In this document: one piece after another, positions 10,396-19,687 of the stretch
Layout: each line of letters begins with the position of its first letter
Position numbering within the stretch: position 1 is the stretch's first letter
Source of the DNA: Ignavibacteriales bacterium
GTDB lineage: Bacteria; Bacteroidota; Ignavibacteria; Ignavibacteriales; Ignavibacteriaceae
Length of the DNA stretch: 64,000 nt
Direction: 5' to 3'
Assembly: GCA_016707115.1 (NCBI GenBank)
Contig: JADJIH010000003.1
Span: forward strand, 62,001 to 126,000
Notes under the pieces: model-generated
What the model was told of the DNA's origin: nothing
Seen by the model: only the letters and a program-made list of their open reading frames with translations
The model's database searches: none
Position numbers and translations under genes: made by a program

Positions 10396-10748
10396 ATAAC
10401 TCCTTAATTTGATTAAAAGTAAAACAAATCTTTCTCTAAATTCGTTTCACAGTTGAAATATAATAATAAGTGCAGTCCCTTATCAAGCCAACACTAAATG
10501 AATGGTCTGGATATGCTAAATATCATCCGAAACTGAACTTTAATTAAGGCAATTAAAATGCCAGTACAGTTTGGTTAAAATTTTCTATAATTTCAGATCA
10601 GAAAGAAAAATTGTTCTGCAATATTGATAAAAATCTTGTCATAAAATCCTATTATTGGTCATTAGGGCGTATTTTATGGCAGATAATTTAATAGAAAGAA
10701 CAACTCATAAATATATTAATTACCCTTTAAATTAATTATGGAGTATAG
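10396..10748. other. Divergent intergenic region between clpC and floA
   Basis: 353 bases without a gene, holding the promoters of both clpC (minus) and floA (plus). It is A+T-rich. A small nested inverted repeat is present (GGCA at 10548-10551 with TGCC at 10559-10562, flanked by AAACTG at 10530 and CAGTTT at 10567), but its outer arms are not symmetrically spaced. No RNA gene, heat-shock operator or open frame longer than about 12 codons was recognised. Confidence 0.5.
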
Positions 10749-11738
10749 ATGGAAGCATTAACAGGATTGTCAATCGTAATAATTATTGCGGTTGTGCTAT
10801 TCTTATTTCTATTTCTTTATTTCGTTCCGCTTGGATTATTTATTACCGCATACTTTTCGGGAGTTAAGGTAAAGATTGTTAGAGATCTAATTGGAATGAG
10901 ATTAAGAAAAGTTCCTCCGGTTTTAGTTGTCAGAAATATGATTACTGCAACAAAAGCTGGATTAACAATTGATCAGGCAAAACTTGAAGCACATTATCTT
11001 GCAGGAGGCAATATTACAAAAGTAATAAACGCACTTATCTCTGCAGATAAAGCTAATCTTGGATTAACTTTTGAACGTGCCACTGCAATTGATCTTGCAG
11101 GAAGAGATGTTCTTGAAGCTGTTAAGATGTCTGTTGTGCCAAAAGTGATTGAAACACCAATGGTATCTGCTGTTGCAAAAGATGGCATCCAGTTAAAAGC
11201 CATGGCAAGAGTAACCGTTCGTGCTAACATTGAAAGATTAGTGGGTGGTGCCGGCGAAGCAACAATTTTAGCCAGAGTTGGTGAAGGAATTGTTTCAACT
11301 ATTGGTTCCAGTGAATCTCATAAAGAAGTTTTAGAAAATCCTGATAAAATTTCAAAATCAGTTTTATCAAAAGGATTAGATAGCGGAACTGCATTTGAAA
11401 TTCTTTCAATCGATATTGCTGACGTTGATATTGGTCAAAACATCGGCGCTATTTTACAAACTGATCAGGCAGAGGCAGATCTTAAAGTTGCGCGTGCAAA
11501 AGCTGAAGAGAGACGTGCTGCTGCGGTTGCAACAGAACAGGAAAACATTGCTGAAGTTTCTAAACAGCGTGCAAAAGTTGTTGAAGCTGAAGCTGAAGTT
11601 CCGAGAGCAATTGCTGATGCATTTAGAAATGGTAAGCTTGGTGTTATGGATTATTATAATTTAAAAAATATTCAAGCTGATACTGATATGAGAACATCAA
11701 TAGCACAGCCAGAAGAGAAGAAGAAATCTGATGGATGA
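10749..11738 (+). CDS. floA: Flotillin-like protein FloA
   Basis: 329 residues. A hydrophobic N-terminus (residues 6-36, interrupted by a Pro-Leu-Gly turn) inserts into the membrane, followed by an SPFH-type domain and a C-terminal Ala/Glu-rich coiled coil ([19 protein letters not shown]). Length and layout match the bacterial FloA (YqfA) group. These proteins scaffold fluid membrane microdomains and affect cell-envelope protein complexes. GGAG at 10740-10743 is the ribosome binding site. The 3' end overlaps the next gene by 8 bases. Confidence 0.94.
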   Translation: MEALTGLSIVIIIAVVLFLFLFLYFVPLGLFITAYFSGVKVKIVRDLIGMRLRKVPPVLVVRNMITATKAGLTIDQAKLEAHYLAGGNITKVINALISADKANLGLTFERATAIDLAGRDVLEAVKMSVVPKVIETPMVSAVAKDGIQLKAMARVTVRANIERLVGGAGEATILARVGEGIVSTIGSSESHKEVLENPDKISKSVLSKGLDSGTAFEILSIDIADVDIGQNIGAILQTDQAEADLKVARAKAEERRAAAVATEQENIAEVSKQRAKVVEAEAEVPRAIADAFRNGKLGVMDYYNLKNIQADTDMRTSIAQPEEKKKSDG

Positions 11739-12354
11739 TTTATTTCAATACCTCATTTATGGTATTCTAATTTTTAGCTTCTTAAGCTCTTTCTTTAAAA
11801 AGAAAGAGCCTCCGAAGCAAACACCGCAGAAACCTGCTCAGAAACCGGAATCTATTTCTTATCAGCAAAGAAGTGCTAAGGTAGAACCGGATATCATTGC
11901 TCAAAAGAATGATGAGTATGATATTTTGAGGGAGCTTGAAAGTCTATTCAAAGGTGAGGTTAATCTTCCTAAACAGCACCCGCCAAAACAAACTCAGTAT
12001 GAAGAATACGCTGATCATAAAATTGAAGATAAAAATCTTGAGATTATTACAGATAGAAGAACTTTAAGAAATATTGATCAAAATCCTTCTGTTGAGTATA
12101 AGCAATCTGTTGAAGAAAGAAATTATATAGAACCCAAAGGAACTGTTGAACAGACTAGATGGACAAGACAAAAATCTAAAATTGACCCAAATATCGAAGC
12201 TAGTGCTAAGGAGTTTGAACGAGTTTTAGCAGGACCTAAAAAGCAACGAGCTGCTGTAAGCGAGTTCAATCGTAAATTAAAAAATCCTTCAACTGTTAGA
12301 GAGTATATTTTATTTTCAGAAATTTTAGGAAAGCCTAAAGCACTGCGTAGATGA
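11731..12354 (+). CDS. Uncharacterised single-pass membrane protein between floA and the helicase
   Basis: 207 residues, not recognised. One N-terminal membrane segment ([19 protein letters not shown], residues 4-22) is followed by a Lys/Pro/Gln-rich disordered stretch (about 24-70) and a charged cytoplasmic region. The C-terminal 45 residues ([20 protein letters not shown], then [18 protein letters not shown]) look ordered and resemble the short C-terminal segment seen in other Bacteroidota/Ignavibacteria membrane proteins of unknown function. Overlap with floA (8 bases) and with the helicase (ATGA) implies joint translation; a link to flotillin domains is a reasonable guess, no more. Confidence 0.75.
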   Translation: MDDLFQYLIYGILIFSFLSSFFKKKEPPKQTPQKPAQKPESISYQQRSAKVEPDIIAQKNDEYDILRELESLFKGEVNLPKQHPPKQTQYEEYADHKIEDKNLEIITDRRTLRNIDQNPSVEYKQSVEERNYIEPKGTVEQTRWTRQKSKIDPNIEASAKEFERVLAGPKKQRAAVSEFNRKLKNPSTVREYILFSEILGKPKALRR

Positions 12355-14348
12355 ATCAGAAAAAATATACGTTAAAAAGACTTGGACAAACGGGCTTAGT
12401 TCAACAAACGGACGAAGCCCGTTTTACAATTAATTATCAGGAAGAATTAAATCCTTCACAGTTTGAGGCTGCTTCAGCCGTTAATGGTTGTTTCTTAATT
12501 ATAGCTGGTGCAGGAACCGGTAAAACAAGAACGTTAGTTTATCGAGTTGCAAGATTAATTGAACTTGGTCACGATCCAAACTCAATCCTTCTTTTAACAT
12601 TTACTCGCAAAGCTGCCAATGAAATGATGAAACGTGCATCTATGCTGCTTGATGACAGATGTTCAAAAATACGCGGCGGAACTTTTCATTCGTTTGCAAA
12701 TCTTACACTTAGAAAATATGCTAAAGTAATCGGACTTGATTCTTCATTTACTATTCTCGATCAAGGTGATAGTGCTGATGTAATAAATCTTATTCGCTCG
12801 CAGGATGGATTTATCACAAAAGAAAAAAGATTTCCTAATAAACAGACTCTTAATAAAGTTTTTAGTTTAAGTGTTAATACAGGAAAGAAGGTTGAAGAGA
12901 TAATTGAAAATGATTATCCGCATTTTATTCCACTACTTGATAAAATTTTAGAAATCAATAAAATATTTACTGAGTACAAACGAAGAAATAATCTTCTTGA
13001 TTACGATGATTTACTTGTTTACTTGCGCGAGTTTCTTAATAAAGGCGGACCGGCTGTAAAAGCACTTCTTGCAGAAATAAAATTTGTTATGGTTGATGAA
13101 TACCAGGATACAAATCATCTCCAATCAGAAATTGTAAAAGGATTATCGCAGTACAGTAAAAACGTTATGGTTGTTGGTGATGATTCACAGGCAATTTATT
13201 CATTTCGCGGTGCGGATTTCCATAACATAATGCAATTCCCAAAACTATTTGATGATGTAAAGATCATTAAGCTTGAAGAAAATTACAGAAGCCATCAATC
13301 GATTTTAGATTTTGCAAATAGAATTAATGATGCCGCAATTGAGAAATACAAAAAAGATCTTTACTCAAGACGTGGGAGTGGAACGTTGCCAAATATTGTT
13401 GCAGCATCAACGGAAAATCTTCAATCAAAATTTATTGTTGAAAAAATTCTTGATCTTAGAGAAGAAGGTGTTCCGTTAAAAGATATTGCTGTGTTGTTTC
13501 GTTCATCTTTCTTTTCGTTTGATCTTGAGCTTGAACTTGCAAAAGCGAATGTTCCTTTCCAAAAATTTGGTGGAATGAAGTTTGTAGAAAATGCACACGT
13601 AAAAGATATAATGGCATTTCTTCGTATTGCTATAAATCCTAAAGATGTTATTAGCTGGTACCGCGTTTTACTTTTACACGAAGGTATTGGACCAAAGACT
13701 GCTCAACGCATTTTAGATGAACTTGCAACTTCCAGAATTACAATTAAGGCTGAACCTGATCAGCAGCCAGAGTTTAAGCATCACAAGCTTAGCCCATTGT
13801 TTTATCTTTTATATGAACTTCAGAAAAAGAAATTGCTTCCATCAGAAATGGTGCAAAAGGTTTATCATTACTATTGGGATTTATTTAAAGCTAATTATGA
13901 TGACTGGAATAAACGCAAAAAAGATTTAGAAATTTTTCAGAACATTGTTGAGAATTATACTTCTGTTGATACTTTGCTTTCTGATATGGCAATCGAGCCG
14001 ATTATAGAAAGTGTTGTTGATGTTGATGCAACTGATAAAGAAGAAGAGTACGTAACACTTTCTACAATTCATTCCGCAAAAGGATTGGAGTGGCATTCGG
14101 TTTTTATCATTCACGCGGTTGAAGGTTACTTCCCTTCTGCAAGATCAATTGAAAGTTTAGAAACTCTGGAAGAGGAAAGAAGATTGATGTACGTTGCTTC
14201 AACTCGTGCAAAAAACAATTTGTTTATTACTTACCCGATGAATCTTTATGATCGTGAAGCAGGAATAACATTATCAAAACCATCACGATTCATTTCAGAT
14301 ATTACTCCCGATTTAGCTGAAGGCTGGCTTTTAGAAGAAGATTTTTAG
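12351..14348 (+). CDS. UvrD/Rep-family ATP-dependent DNA helicase
   Basis: 665 residues, superfamily 1A helicase. Walker A is IIAGAGTGKTRTLV, motif II VDEYQDTN, motif III VVGDDSQAIYSFRGA, motif IV ENYRSHQSI, motif V STIHSAKGLEWHSVF and motif VI RRLMYVASTRAKNNL. All motifs needed for 3'-5' unwinding are present. It is shorter than most UvrD/PcrA (about 720) because the C-terminal Tudor-like tail is missing, and it has an extra ~30-residue N-terminal arm before the Q motif. A role in repair or replication-fork processing is likely. It starts inside the stop of the preceding membrane-protein gene. Confidence 0.94.
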   Translation: MNQKKYTLKRLGQTGLVQQTDEARFTINYQEELNPSQFEAASAVNGCFLIIAGAGTGKTRTLVYRVARLIELGHDPNSILLLTFTRKAANEMMKRASMLLDDRCSKIRGGTFHSFANLTLRKYAKVIGLDSSFTILDQGDSADVINLIRSQDGFITKEKRFPNKQTLNKVFSLSVNTGKKVEEIIENDYPHFIPLLDKILEINKIFTEYKRRNNLLDYDDLLVYLREFLNKGGPAVKALLAEIKFVMVDEYQDTNHLQSEIVKGLSQYSKNVMVVGDDSQAIYSFRGADFHNIMQFPKLFDDVKIIKLEENYRSHQSILDFANRINDAAIEKYKKDLYSRRGSGTLPNIVAASTENLQSKFIVEKILDLREEGVPLKDIAVLFRSSFFSFDLELELAKANVPFQKFGGMKFVENAHVKDIMAFLRIAINPKDVISWYRVLLLHEGIGPKTAQRILDELATSRITIKAEPDQQPEFKHHKLSPLFYLLYELQKKKLLPSEMVQKVYHYYWDLFKANYDDWNKRKKDLEIFQNIVENYTSVDTLLSDMAIEPIIESVVDVDATDKEEEYVTLSTIHSAKGLEWHSVFIIHAVEGYFPSARSIESLETLEEERRLMYVASTRAKNNLFITYPMNLYDREAGITLSKPSRFISDITPDLAEGWLLEEDF

Positions 14349-14357
14349 CACAGGAAC

Positions 14358-14391
14358 GTCATTGCGAGCGAGTCATCGAGCGAAGCAATCT
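14358..14391 (+). repeat. Single unit of a short GTCATT...AATCT interspersed repeat
   Basis: Just after the helicase stop lies a 34-base unit beginning GTCATTGCGAGCGAG and ending GCGAAGCAATCT, with ATTGC and GCAAT as short terminal inverted repeats. It shares its ends (GTCATT...AATCT) with the longer two-arm copies at 22019 and 22666. Such units are scattered in many Bacteroidota and related genomes. There is no inverted partner arm here, so this looks like a half copy. Confidence 0.6.
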
Positions 14392-14442
14392 ATCCAAAAA
14401 ATCATTTCTCTCAATAATTCGGAATCATTATAATACTTTTGA

Positions 14443-14937
14443 TTAAAGAATCATTTCACTCTTTATTCTATCTTCGGTTTCTTTTTTCTGCTGCAATCTT
14501 TCTTGATGCCAGCTAAAATCTGCAAGCCATTTATCAACTTCAAATTTGATCAGATAACAGTAGAAATAAAAAAGCAAAAGTGGAATTAGAATTAGGGCAT
14601 CGTAAAATAAAGCTTCACGAAAAAAAATATGAATAAAAACCAGTGGAAAGATCGTCATCGAGAAAAAAAATATAATCCAACCAATCTTCTTTTCAATAAT
14701 TAAGACGTACAGAATATAGGGAGAAAACAGGATAGCCGCAGTCGTTATTAAGATTATTGCTAGTTCAATTGAACTTATGTTTAATCCTATTATTGATAAA
14801 GTAAAATTGATGGAGCCAAAGAAAAAATATAATCCAAATAAACCAACTCCATCAAGAAATCTTAATTCATAAAATAAAATATTTCTAAACCTCTGAACGG
14901 CAAATACATCCTTAATTAGTTTAGAATTTTTTTCCAT
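14443..14937 (-). CDS. Small four-helix membrane protein (paralogue 2 of 2)
   Basis: 164 residues, not recognised by family. An N-terminal amphipathic segment (MEKNSKLIKDVFAVQRF) precedes four predicted membrane helices, and a polar C-tail (DKWLADFSWHQERLQQKKE) ends the protein. ATG at 14937 is chosen over an upstream in-frame TTG because GAGGG lies 8 bases before it and because the protein then has exactly the length (164) and alignment of its upstream paralogue (KLIQDAYSVQNF versus KLIKDVFAVQRF). The pair arose by tandem duplication. Function unknown. Confidence 0.78.
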   Translation of the reverse strand: MEKNSKLIKDVFAVQRFRNILFYELRFLDGVGLFGLYFFFGSINFTLSIIGLNISSIELAIILITTAAILFSPYILYVLIIEKKIGWIIFFFSMTIFPLVFIHIFFREALFYDALILIPLLLFYFYCYLIKFEVDKWLADFSWHQERLQQKKETEDRIKSEMIL

Positions 14938-14948
14938 TAGTTTATCCC

Positions 14949-15443
14949 TCAATCAAACAACCCATTTTTAATGCGTTCTTCTTTTAATCTTTTCTGTTCT
15001 AATCGATTTTGATGAGAATAGTATTCACTTAACCAATCTTTCACCTCAGAATTAAGCATATAACAAAATATTGAATAAAAAAGTATTGGTAAGAATAAAG
15101 AATGATTATAAAGCATTTTTGCTTGAAACACTATCAATAGAAATCCGAGCGGGATAACAACTGCTAAAACTAAACCAATAATCCAACCATGTTTCTTTTC
15201 TTTAATTAAAATCCACAAAGTGTAAGGAACTACTACAATTGCTGTTAATGTAACTATCAATAATATTATTCTTACATAAGGGAATAACATATCATTAAAA
15301 AATCCACCGATCCTCCACATTGCACCTCTTACAATAAATAATGCAATACCTATAACAGTTAAAACTTTTGTATAAATATTAAAATAAGTGGAGAAGTTTT
15401 GAACTGAATAAGCATCTTGAATCAGTTTTTTATTAGAAATCAT
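14949..15443 (-). CDS. Small four-helix membrane protein (paralogue 1 of 2)
   Basis: 164 residues with the same plan as its downstream neighbour: N-terminal KKLIQDAYSVQNF, four hydrophobic helices (about 22-45, 55-80, 88-108, 112-130) and a polar tail (VKDWLSEYYSHQNRLEQKRL). The shared W-L-x-x-(F/Y)-x-x-H-Q-x-R-L tail is the strongest conserved element between the two. The genes are 11 bases apart and on the same strand. No enzymatic or transport motif was found. Confidence 0.78.
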   Translation of the reverse strand: MISNKKLIQDAYSVQNFSTYFNIYTKVLTVIGIALFIVRGAMWRIGGFFNDMLFPYVRIILLIVTLTAIVVVPYTLWILIKEKKHGWIIGLVLAVVIPLGFLLIVFQAKMLYNHSLFLPILFYSIFCYMLNSEVKDWLSEYYSHQNRLEQKRLKEERIKNGLFD

Positions 15444-15528
15444 TTACTCTTATTAATTAAAACAAGTTATTTACTAATAACTCAGGTTTAGAAACGAGAG
15501 CTACGAATCTTATTTCATCAACATTCAT

Positions 15529-15552
15529 AATGAAGTGAAATATCACTTCATT
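15529..15552 (-). repeat. 10-bp hairpin spanning the stop codon of a T9SS cargo gene
   Basis: Perfect inverted repeat AATGAAGTGA (15529-15538) and TCACTTCATT (15543-15552) around a 4-base loop. On the minus strand the first arm contains the last sense codons and the TGA stop of the gene ending at 15543. No T run follows, so it is not a classical terminator; it may protect the mRNA 3' end. Confidence 0.55.
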
Positions 15553-17000
15553 AGAAGCATTTTTCTACTAAGTCTATTTTCATCTGTATAAATGGAATAT
15601 ACATAAACTCCGCTTGGCAAAGCTGTTCCATCAAAATTTACTTTATAACTGCCGGCTGTTTGATAACCAAAATTTTGCTCAAATACTTTTTCTCCAAGAA
15701 CATTAAAAACATTAAACTTAACATCTGAAGCCTGCAATAATTTGTATTCAATGTTTGTTTCTGGATTAAATGGATTGGGATAGTTTTGATAAAGTATAAA
15801 ATCACTGGCAATTGATTCATCTTCAACAGAACCATAAGCCAGGTGCTGTGGAATTCCAAATAATTGTATATGTCCATCAATACTATCTTCCCAAACAGTA
15901 TAGGATACGATTCCCAAGGGATCCATGCCAATTGGGCCAACAGCAAGTTGAGAATTGGGAATTGAAACTTGCAAAAGACTATCTTCCCACCAAACGCCAA
16001 TATCAGAAGGATCGAATCTAACTTTAGTTATCCCTTCGTTTTCTACTAAATAGGTATGAGGAAAGTATAAATCAGGATCTGATAATTTTTGATGCTTTTC
16101 CTTACCTACAATTAATAAAGCATAAAGATCAAATGAAGAAAGATTTCCTTCCTGTTGTATTGGGATTTCAGAAATAGTTGGAGGATTCGTCCAATTGTCC
16201 ATTCCAAAAATTCTTCTATTTCCGTTTAAAGTATCTTCATACGTAATACTCCAAAATGAATATCCCAAAACCTGTGATGAAAGATTAGTACAGTCACAAA
16301 CATCAAGTAATGTTGTTTCCTCCTGCCAATCACCACCAATGGGTTTGAACTTACCAACAATGCTTTTAAAGTTTGATGAATTAACTTTAGTTGCAAAGGC
16401 ATAAACTCCATCTTGTGAACCCGTGTATTCAATTAGAATTCCTGCAAAATCAGTATAATGGTATTCAGAATTATCATTGAATAAAACTTTTTCATTGTTG
16501 TTATCAGTTCCATAAGTAGCAAAAACTATTTCATCTTCTCTTTTGAAAAGAATATTAATAGAATCCTGAAATCCAAAAATGGATTGAATAATTTTAGGCT
16601 GCTCTTCATCTAAATTGGTATTTGCAATGTACTCAATCTCGCTCCAGTATCCATTGCTATCAGGTAAAACAGCTATATCCCAATTACCATTTCTATTAGT
16701 TTGAAAAATTAAACCTAATTCTCTCTCAAAAGCGGGATTAATATCTAAATGATTACCAGTAGTAATTGCGATTGTATCACTAAAACTTTGTTCATCTGAA
16801 TTATAATTAACCTGGTAGATATTAGAAAAATTATTTTTGTGCAGTTCAAAGAATATCGGCGGATATGATCCAAATTCATCTTTATAGATAAACGGATTTC
16901 TTGCGTCAAAATCACCACTGGTGATTTGTCTTACAAAACTATTTTGCGGCAGGATTACAAACTGAAGAAGCAACAAAAAAACTAATGATAATTTTTTCAT
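15543..17000 (-). CDS. Secreted T9SS cargo protein with beta-propeller-like body
   Basis: 485 residues from ATG 17000, which begins a clean signal peptide (MKKLSLVFLLLLQFVILPQ) and has AGGGG upstream. A longer in-frame start at 17063 would lie inside the terminator hairpin of the preceding gene and is rejected. The body (25-400) is beta-rich with repeated short blades, not assigned to a known enzyme. The C-terminus is a type A sorting domain of the type IX secretion system (QNYPNPFNPETNIEYKL, then FNVLGEKVFEQ, ending SRKMLLMK), so the protein should be exported and surface-attached or released. Confidence 0.88.
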   Translation of the reverse strand: MKKLSLVFLLLLQFVILPQNSFVRQITSGDFDARNPFIYKDEFGSYPPIFFELHKNNFSNIYQVNYNSDEQSFSDTIAITTGNHLDINPAFERELGLIFQTNRNGNWDIAVLPDSNGYWSEIEYIANTNLDEEQPKIIQSIFGFQDSINILFKREDEIVFATYGTDNNNEKVLFNDNSEYHYTDFAGILIEYTGSQDGVYAFATKVNSSNFKSIVGKFKPIGGDWQEETTLLDVCDCTNLSSQVLGYSFWSITYEDTLNGNRRIFGMDNWTNPPTISEIPIQQEGNLSSFDLYALLIVGKEKHQKLSDPDLYFPHTYLVENEGITKVRFDPSDIGVWWEDSLLQVSIPNSQLAVGPIGMDPLGIVSYTVWEDSIDGHIQLFGIPQHLAYGSVEDESIASDFILYQNYPNPFNPETNIEYKLLQASDVKFNVFNVLGEKVFEQNFGYQTAGSYKVNFDGTALPSGVYVYSIYTDENRLSRKMLLMK

Positions 17001-17045
17001 AACCAGCACCCCTTGAAAATGTGTACTGAAACTTAATAAAATATA

Positions 17046-17077
17046 ATAAAAAAGGCGAGTCATAAGACTCGCCTTAA
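17046..17077 (-). terminator. Rho-independent terminator after the large T9SS cargo gene
   Basis: Perfect 10-bp stem AAGGCGAGTC (17052-17061) with GACTCGCCTT (17066-17075) and loop ATAA. Read on the minus strand it is followed by a T run (complement of A at 17048-17053). It ends transcription of the gene whose stop is at 17115. Confidence 0.88.
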
Positions 17078-17114
17078 ATAAATTCTCGCTTCTAGTTTTT
17101 AACTTCTAGCGCGA

Positions 17115-19682
17115 TTATTTCATCAACATCATCTTACGAACAGCTTTAAAGTCGCCTGCTTCTATTGAGTAGAAGTAAACACCGCTTGATAACTGAGAAG
17201 CGTTGAAGTTAAGTTCATAACTTCCTGCTTTCATATTACTGTTAACAAGTGTTGCAACTTTTTCACCAAGTAAGTTGAATATTGAAACATTAACAAATCC
17301 ATCTTGTGCAACTGAGTACTTTATTAAAGTACTAGGGTTAAATGGATTTGGATAGTTTTGATCTAAACTGTACTGAGCAGGAGCATTTACATCAACATTG
17401 ATTTCATTTGAGTATTCGAATGAACCGTCAAAATCAACTTGTTTTAATCTGAAAGTATATTTACCAACAGCTAAATCATTTTGTGTAAATGAGTATGCTT
17501 TAGGTTCAGTGGTTGTTCCAAAACCTGCTACATAACCAACTTTTTCAAACTGGGTGTTTACAGATTTTCTCTGGATTTCAAAACCGCTGTTATTTAGTTC
17601 AGTAGCAGTACTCCAGTTTAAGTTTACACTATTACCGCTAACATTAGCTGTAAATGCTGTAAGCTCAACAGGAATAATATCTCTGAATAAATAAGCTACT
17701 GCGTTTTCAATAAGATCTGCAGCAACTGATTGATTTGCCAGAACAGAAACTGCAAATGGGAAGAATATGTTTCTGCAAACATCTGCATTATTGTTTGGAT
17801 TATAAACAACAATTCCAGGATTTGCAGCACTGCCGGCAGCCCAGTTTGCAATTCTTATAACACCTAATTTATTTAATAACGTAACTTCATCTCTGGCACC
17901 ATATCCGCTAGCACCGCCATTATTTACGTTAATTGGACCGGTAATGGTATTAGGGGTTGTAAAAATAGGATGTGTAGGAGTTGATAGAACAAGATTATCA
18001 TTACTTCTATCACTTTGCCATGAACTGTCATTTAATACATTTCTTCTAAACTCTGCATCTACAGTTCCACTTGAACGATATATATATCCAACTTCACCGC
18101 CTTCAACAAGTGTTTTTCCACCTGCTAAAGTCCAGTTGATTATTGCGGTTCTCTTTGTTTGATCTGCAAACATTGTAGATTCATTTAACCCTGCAGCAAG
18201 AACTACTAAATCGTAATTATTAAGATTTGCAGGATTAAAAGTTGCCCAGGTAACTTCTTCAACTAAATAACCAGCAGCAGTAAGTGTTGTGTTAAATAGT
18301 GTTGCAGAAGCACCAAGTGGAATTGTAGCATCAACCTGGTGAATTTCTTTTTCAGAAGAAATTCTGTCTTCTAATGAAACATCATTATCAACTACAAGAA
18401 CTAAACCTAAAACATCAATAATACTAAATGCATTATATCCGGAAGCCGGGCTATATCCAACATTACTTTGTGTGGAATTATCTGTTGCTTTAATTCTGTA
18501 TTCTACCAAATCGCCAATTGCAGCAGTTCCAGTAAACGTACCTTCATAAGTACTTCCGGAAACTAACGGCATTGGGAAAGTATTTATTGTTCCACCATTA
18601 ATTCTAAATTCACATTGAACTGTTCCAACACCAATATTATCTGTAACATCAGCACTAACATCAATTGGCCATCTTAATTGTGCAGTATTACCAATTGCAG
18701 TATGTGTAATTGTTGGAGCAATTACATCTGTTGCAGCTGAGAATGTAAAATAATTTGCAGGTGCACCGCCAGGTAAAGTGGAACGGAATCCCTGATTATC
18801 TTCTGCAGCTAAATAATAGTTATATACTGCATTCAATCCATTACCTGGAATGTTTGCTGTATAATTATTACCACTTGTGTTTGTCATAACAACACTATCA
18901 GTTAAAGCACCAACACCTCTGCCCCAGTATAATTTTATACTTCCTGCAACAAGAGGATTTACTGATGAAACAACCGCATTAATTACATAAGGACCAGCTA
19001 AATTTTCTGTATTTGTAAGTGGAGTATGATCAATTGAAGGGCCGAAAGTAACTTCGGTAATCCATGCTTGATAATTTCCTGTTCTATCATCTGCCCAGAA
19101 AGGATAAGCTTTATTATTAGCAGCAGCAATACCGATATAATCTCCTTGATAACCTGATGCTAAACCTGATATTGGTTTTGGTCTGAAGTTAGCATCACTT
19201 ACCTGGAAGTTTTCAAATGTTAAACCGCCATCAACTGATCTAGCCATAAATACGCCTGTGCTATCACTTGTTGTATTACGGTTATCATACCAAACAACAT
19301 TAAGCTGACCGGAAGTTTGATCAACCGTACACCAAGGGTAATATTGTTCTTTACCATTGCTAAGTGCATCGTTATTTATCCAGGTAATATAAATATTACC
19401 ATCATGTACACCTCCAGAACGATCAACTGACATTGAAGGGAATGAATTAACTCTTATATTTGTCGGCTTTATGTTTCCTCTGATACCAAAATTAACTGCA
19501 TTATAAACTCTAGTTTTTGTCCATGTTGTTCCGCCATCAGTTGATTTTGCAAAACCAATTGCATCTTCACCATCAGTCCAGGAAGCATCATAAATAGCAA
19601 AAGTAACATAAACTTCACCATTTGGTCCTGTCTGAACATTACATCCCTGAGCATGACTGCCCGGTGTCAAAGTACTACTCAA
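17115..19682 (-). CDS. Large T9SS cargo protein with Asp-box repeats, C-terminal part (frameshifted)
   Basis: 855 residues in the reading frame from 19682; the frame is protein-like up to about 19726, where it should join the N-terminal part (19688-20404). Contents: sialidase-type Asp boxes (STDGGTTW, SVDGGLTF), Ig-like beta domains, a Rossmann-like region with VLVVDNDVSLED and YDLVVLAAGLNES resembling a glutamine-amidotransferase/ThuA fold, an FN3-like domain (VELTAFTANVSGNSVNLNW), and a full type A sorting domain (NYPNPFNPSTLIKYSV, FNLLGEKVATLV, ending VRKMMLMK). No signal peptide of its own, as expected for the rear half of a broken gene. As the parent is secreted, it probably bound or trimmed glycans, but no catalytic residues were identified. 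Confidence 0.85.
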   Translation of the reverse strand: MSSTLTPGSHAQGCNVQTGPNGEVYVTFAIYDASWTDGEDAIGFAKSTDGGTTWTKTRVYNAVNFGIRGNIKPTNIRVNSFPSMSVDRSGGVHDGNIYITWINNDALSNGKEQYYPWCTVDQTSGQLNVVWYDNRNTTSDSTGVFMARSVDGGLTFENFQVSDANFRPKPISGLASGYQGDYIGIAAANNKAYPFWADDRTGNYQAWITEVTFGPSIDHTPLTNTENLAGPYVINAVVSSVNPLVAGSIKLYWGRGVGALTDSVVMTNTSGNNYTANIPGNGLNAVYNYYLAAEDNQGFRSTLPGGAPANYFTFSAATDVIAPTITHTAIGNTAQLRWPIDVSADVTDNIGVGTVQCEFRINGGTINTFPMPLVSGSTYEGTFTGTAAIGDLVEYRIKATDNSTQSNVGYSPASGYNAFSIIDVLGLVLVVDNDVSLEDRISSEKEIHQVDATIPLGASATLFNTTLTAAGYLVEEVTWATFNPANLNNYDLVVLAAGLNESTMFADQTKRTAIINWTLAGGKTLVEGGEVGYIYRSSGTVDAEFRRNVLNDSSWQSDRSNDNLVLSTPTHPIFTTPNTITGPINVNNGGASGYGARDEVTLLNKLGVIRIANWAAGSAANPGIVVYNPNNNADVCRNIFFPFAVSVLANQSVAADLIENAVAYLFRDIIPVELTAFTANVSGNSVNLNWSTATELNNSGFEIQRKSVNTQFEKVGYVAGFGTTTEPKAYSFTQNDLAVGKYTFRLKQVDFDGSFEYSNEINVDVNAPAQYSLDQNYPNPFNPSTLIKYSVAQDGFVNVSIFNLLGEKVATLVNSNMKAGSYELNFNASQLSSGVYFYSIEAGDFKAVRKMMLMK

Positions 19683-19687
19683 ATCAA

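Noticed and set aside
10396..10748. Heat-shock (CIRCE) operator or small RNA between clpC and floA
   Set aside because: No TTAGCACTC/GAGTGCTAA repeat and no strong fold was found.
14938..14952. TTG start adding five residues to the second small membrane protein
   Set aside because: The sequence is the ribosome binding site of the ATG at 14937, and the shorter form has the same length as its paralogue.
17001..17063. Longer N-terminus (21 extra residues) for the T9SS cargo protein
   Set aside because: The upstream start lies within the terminator hairpin of the previous gene, and the internal ATG at 17000 begins a clean signal peptide with a good ribosome binding site.
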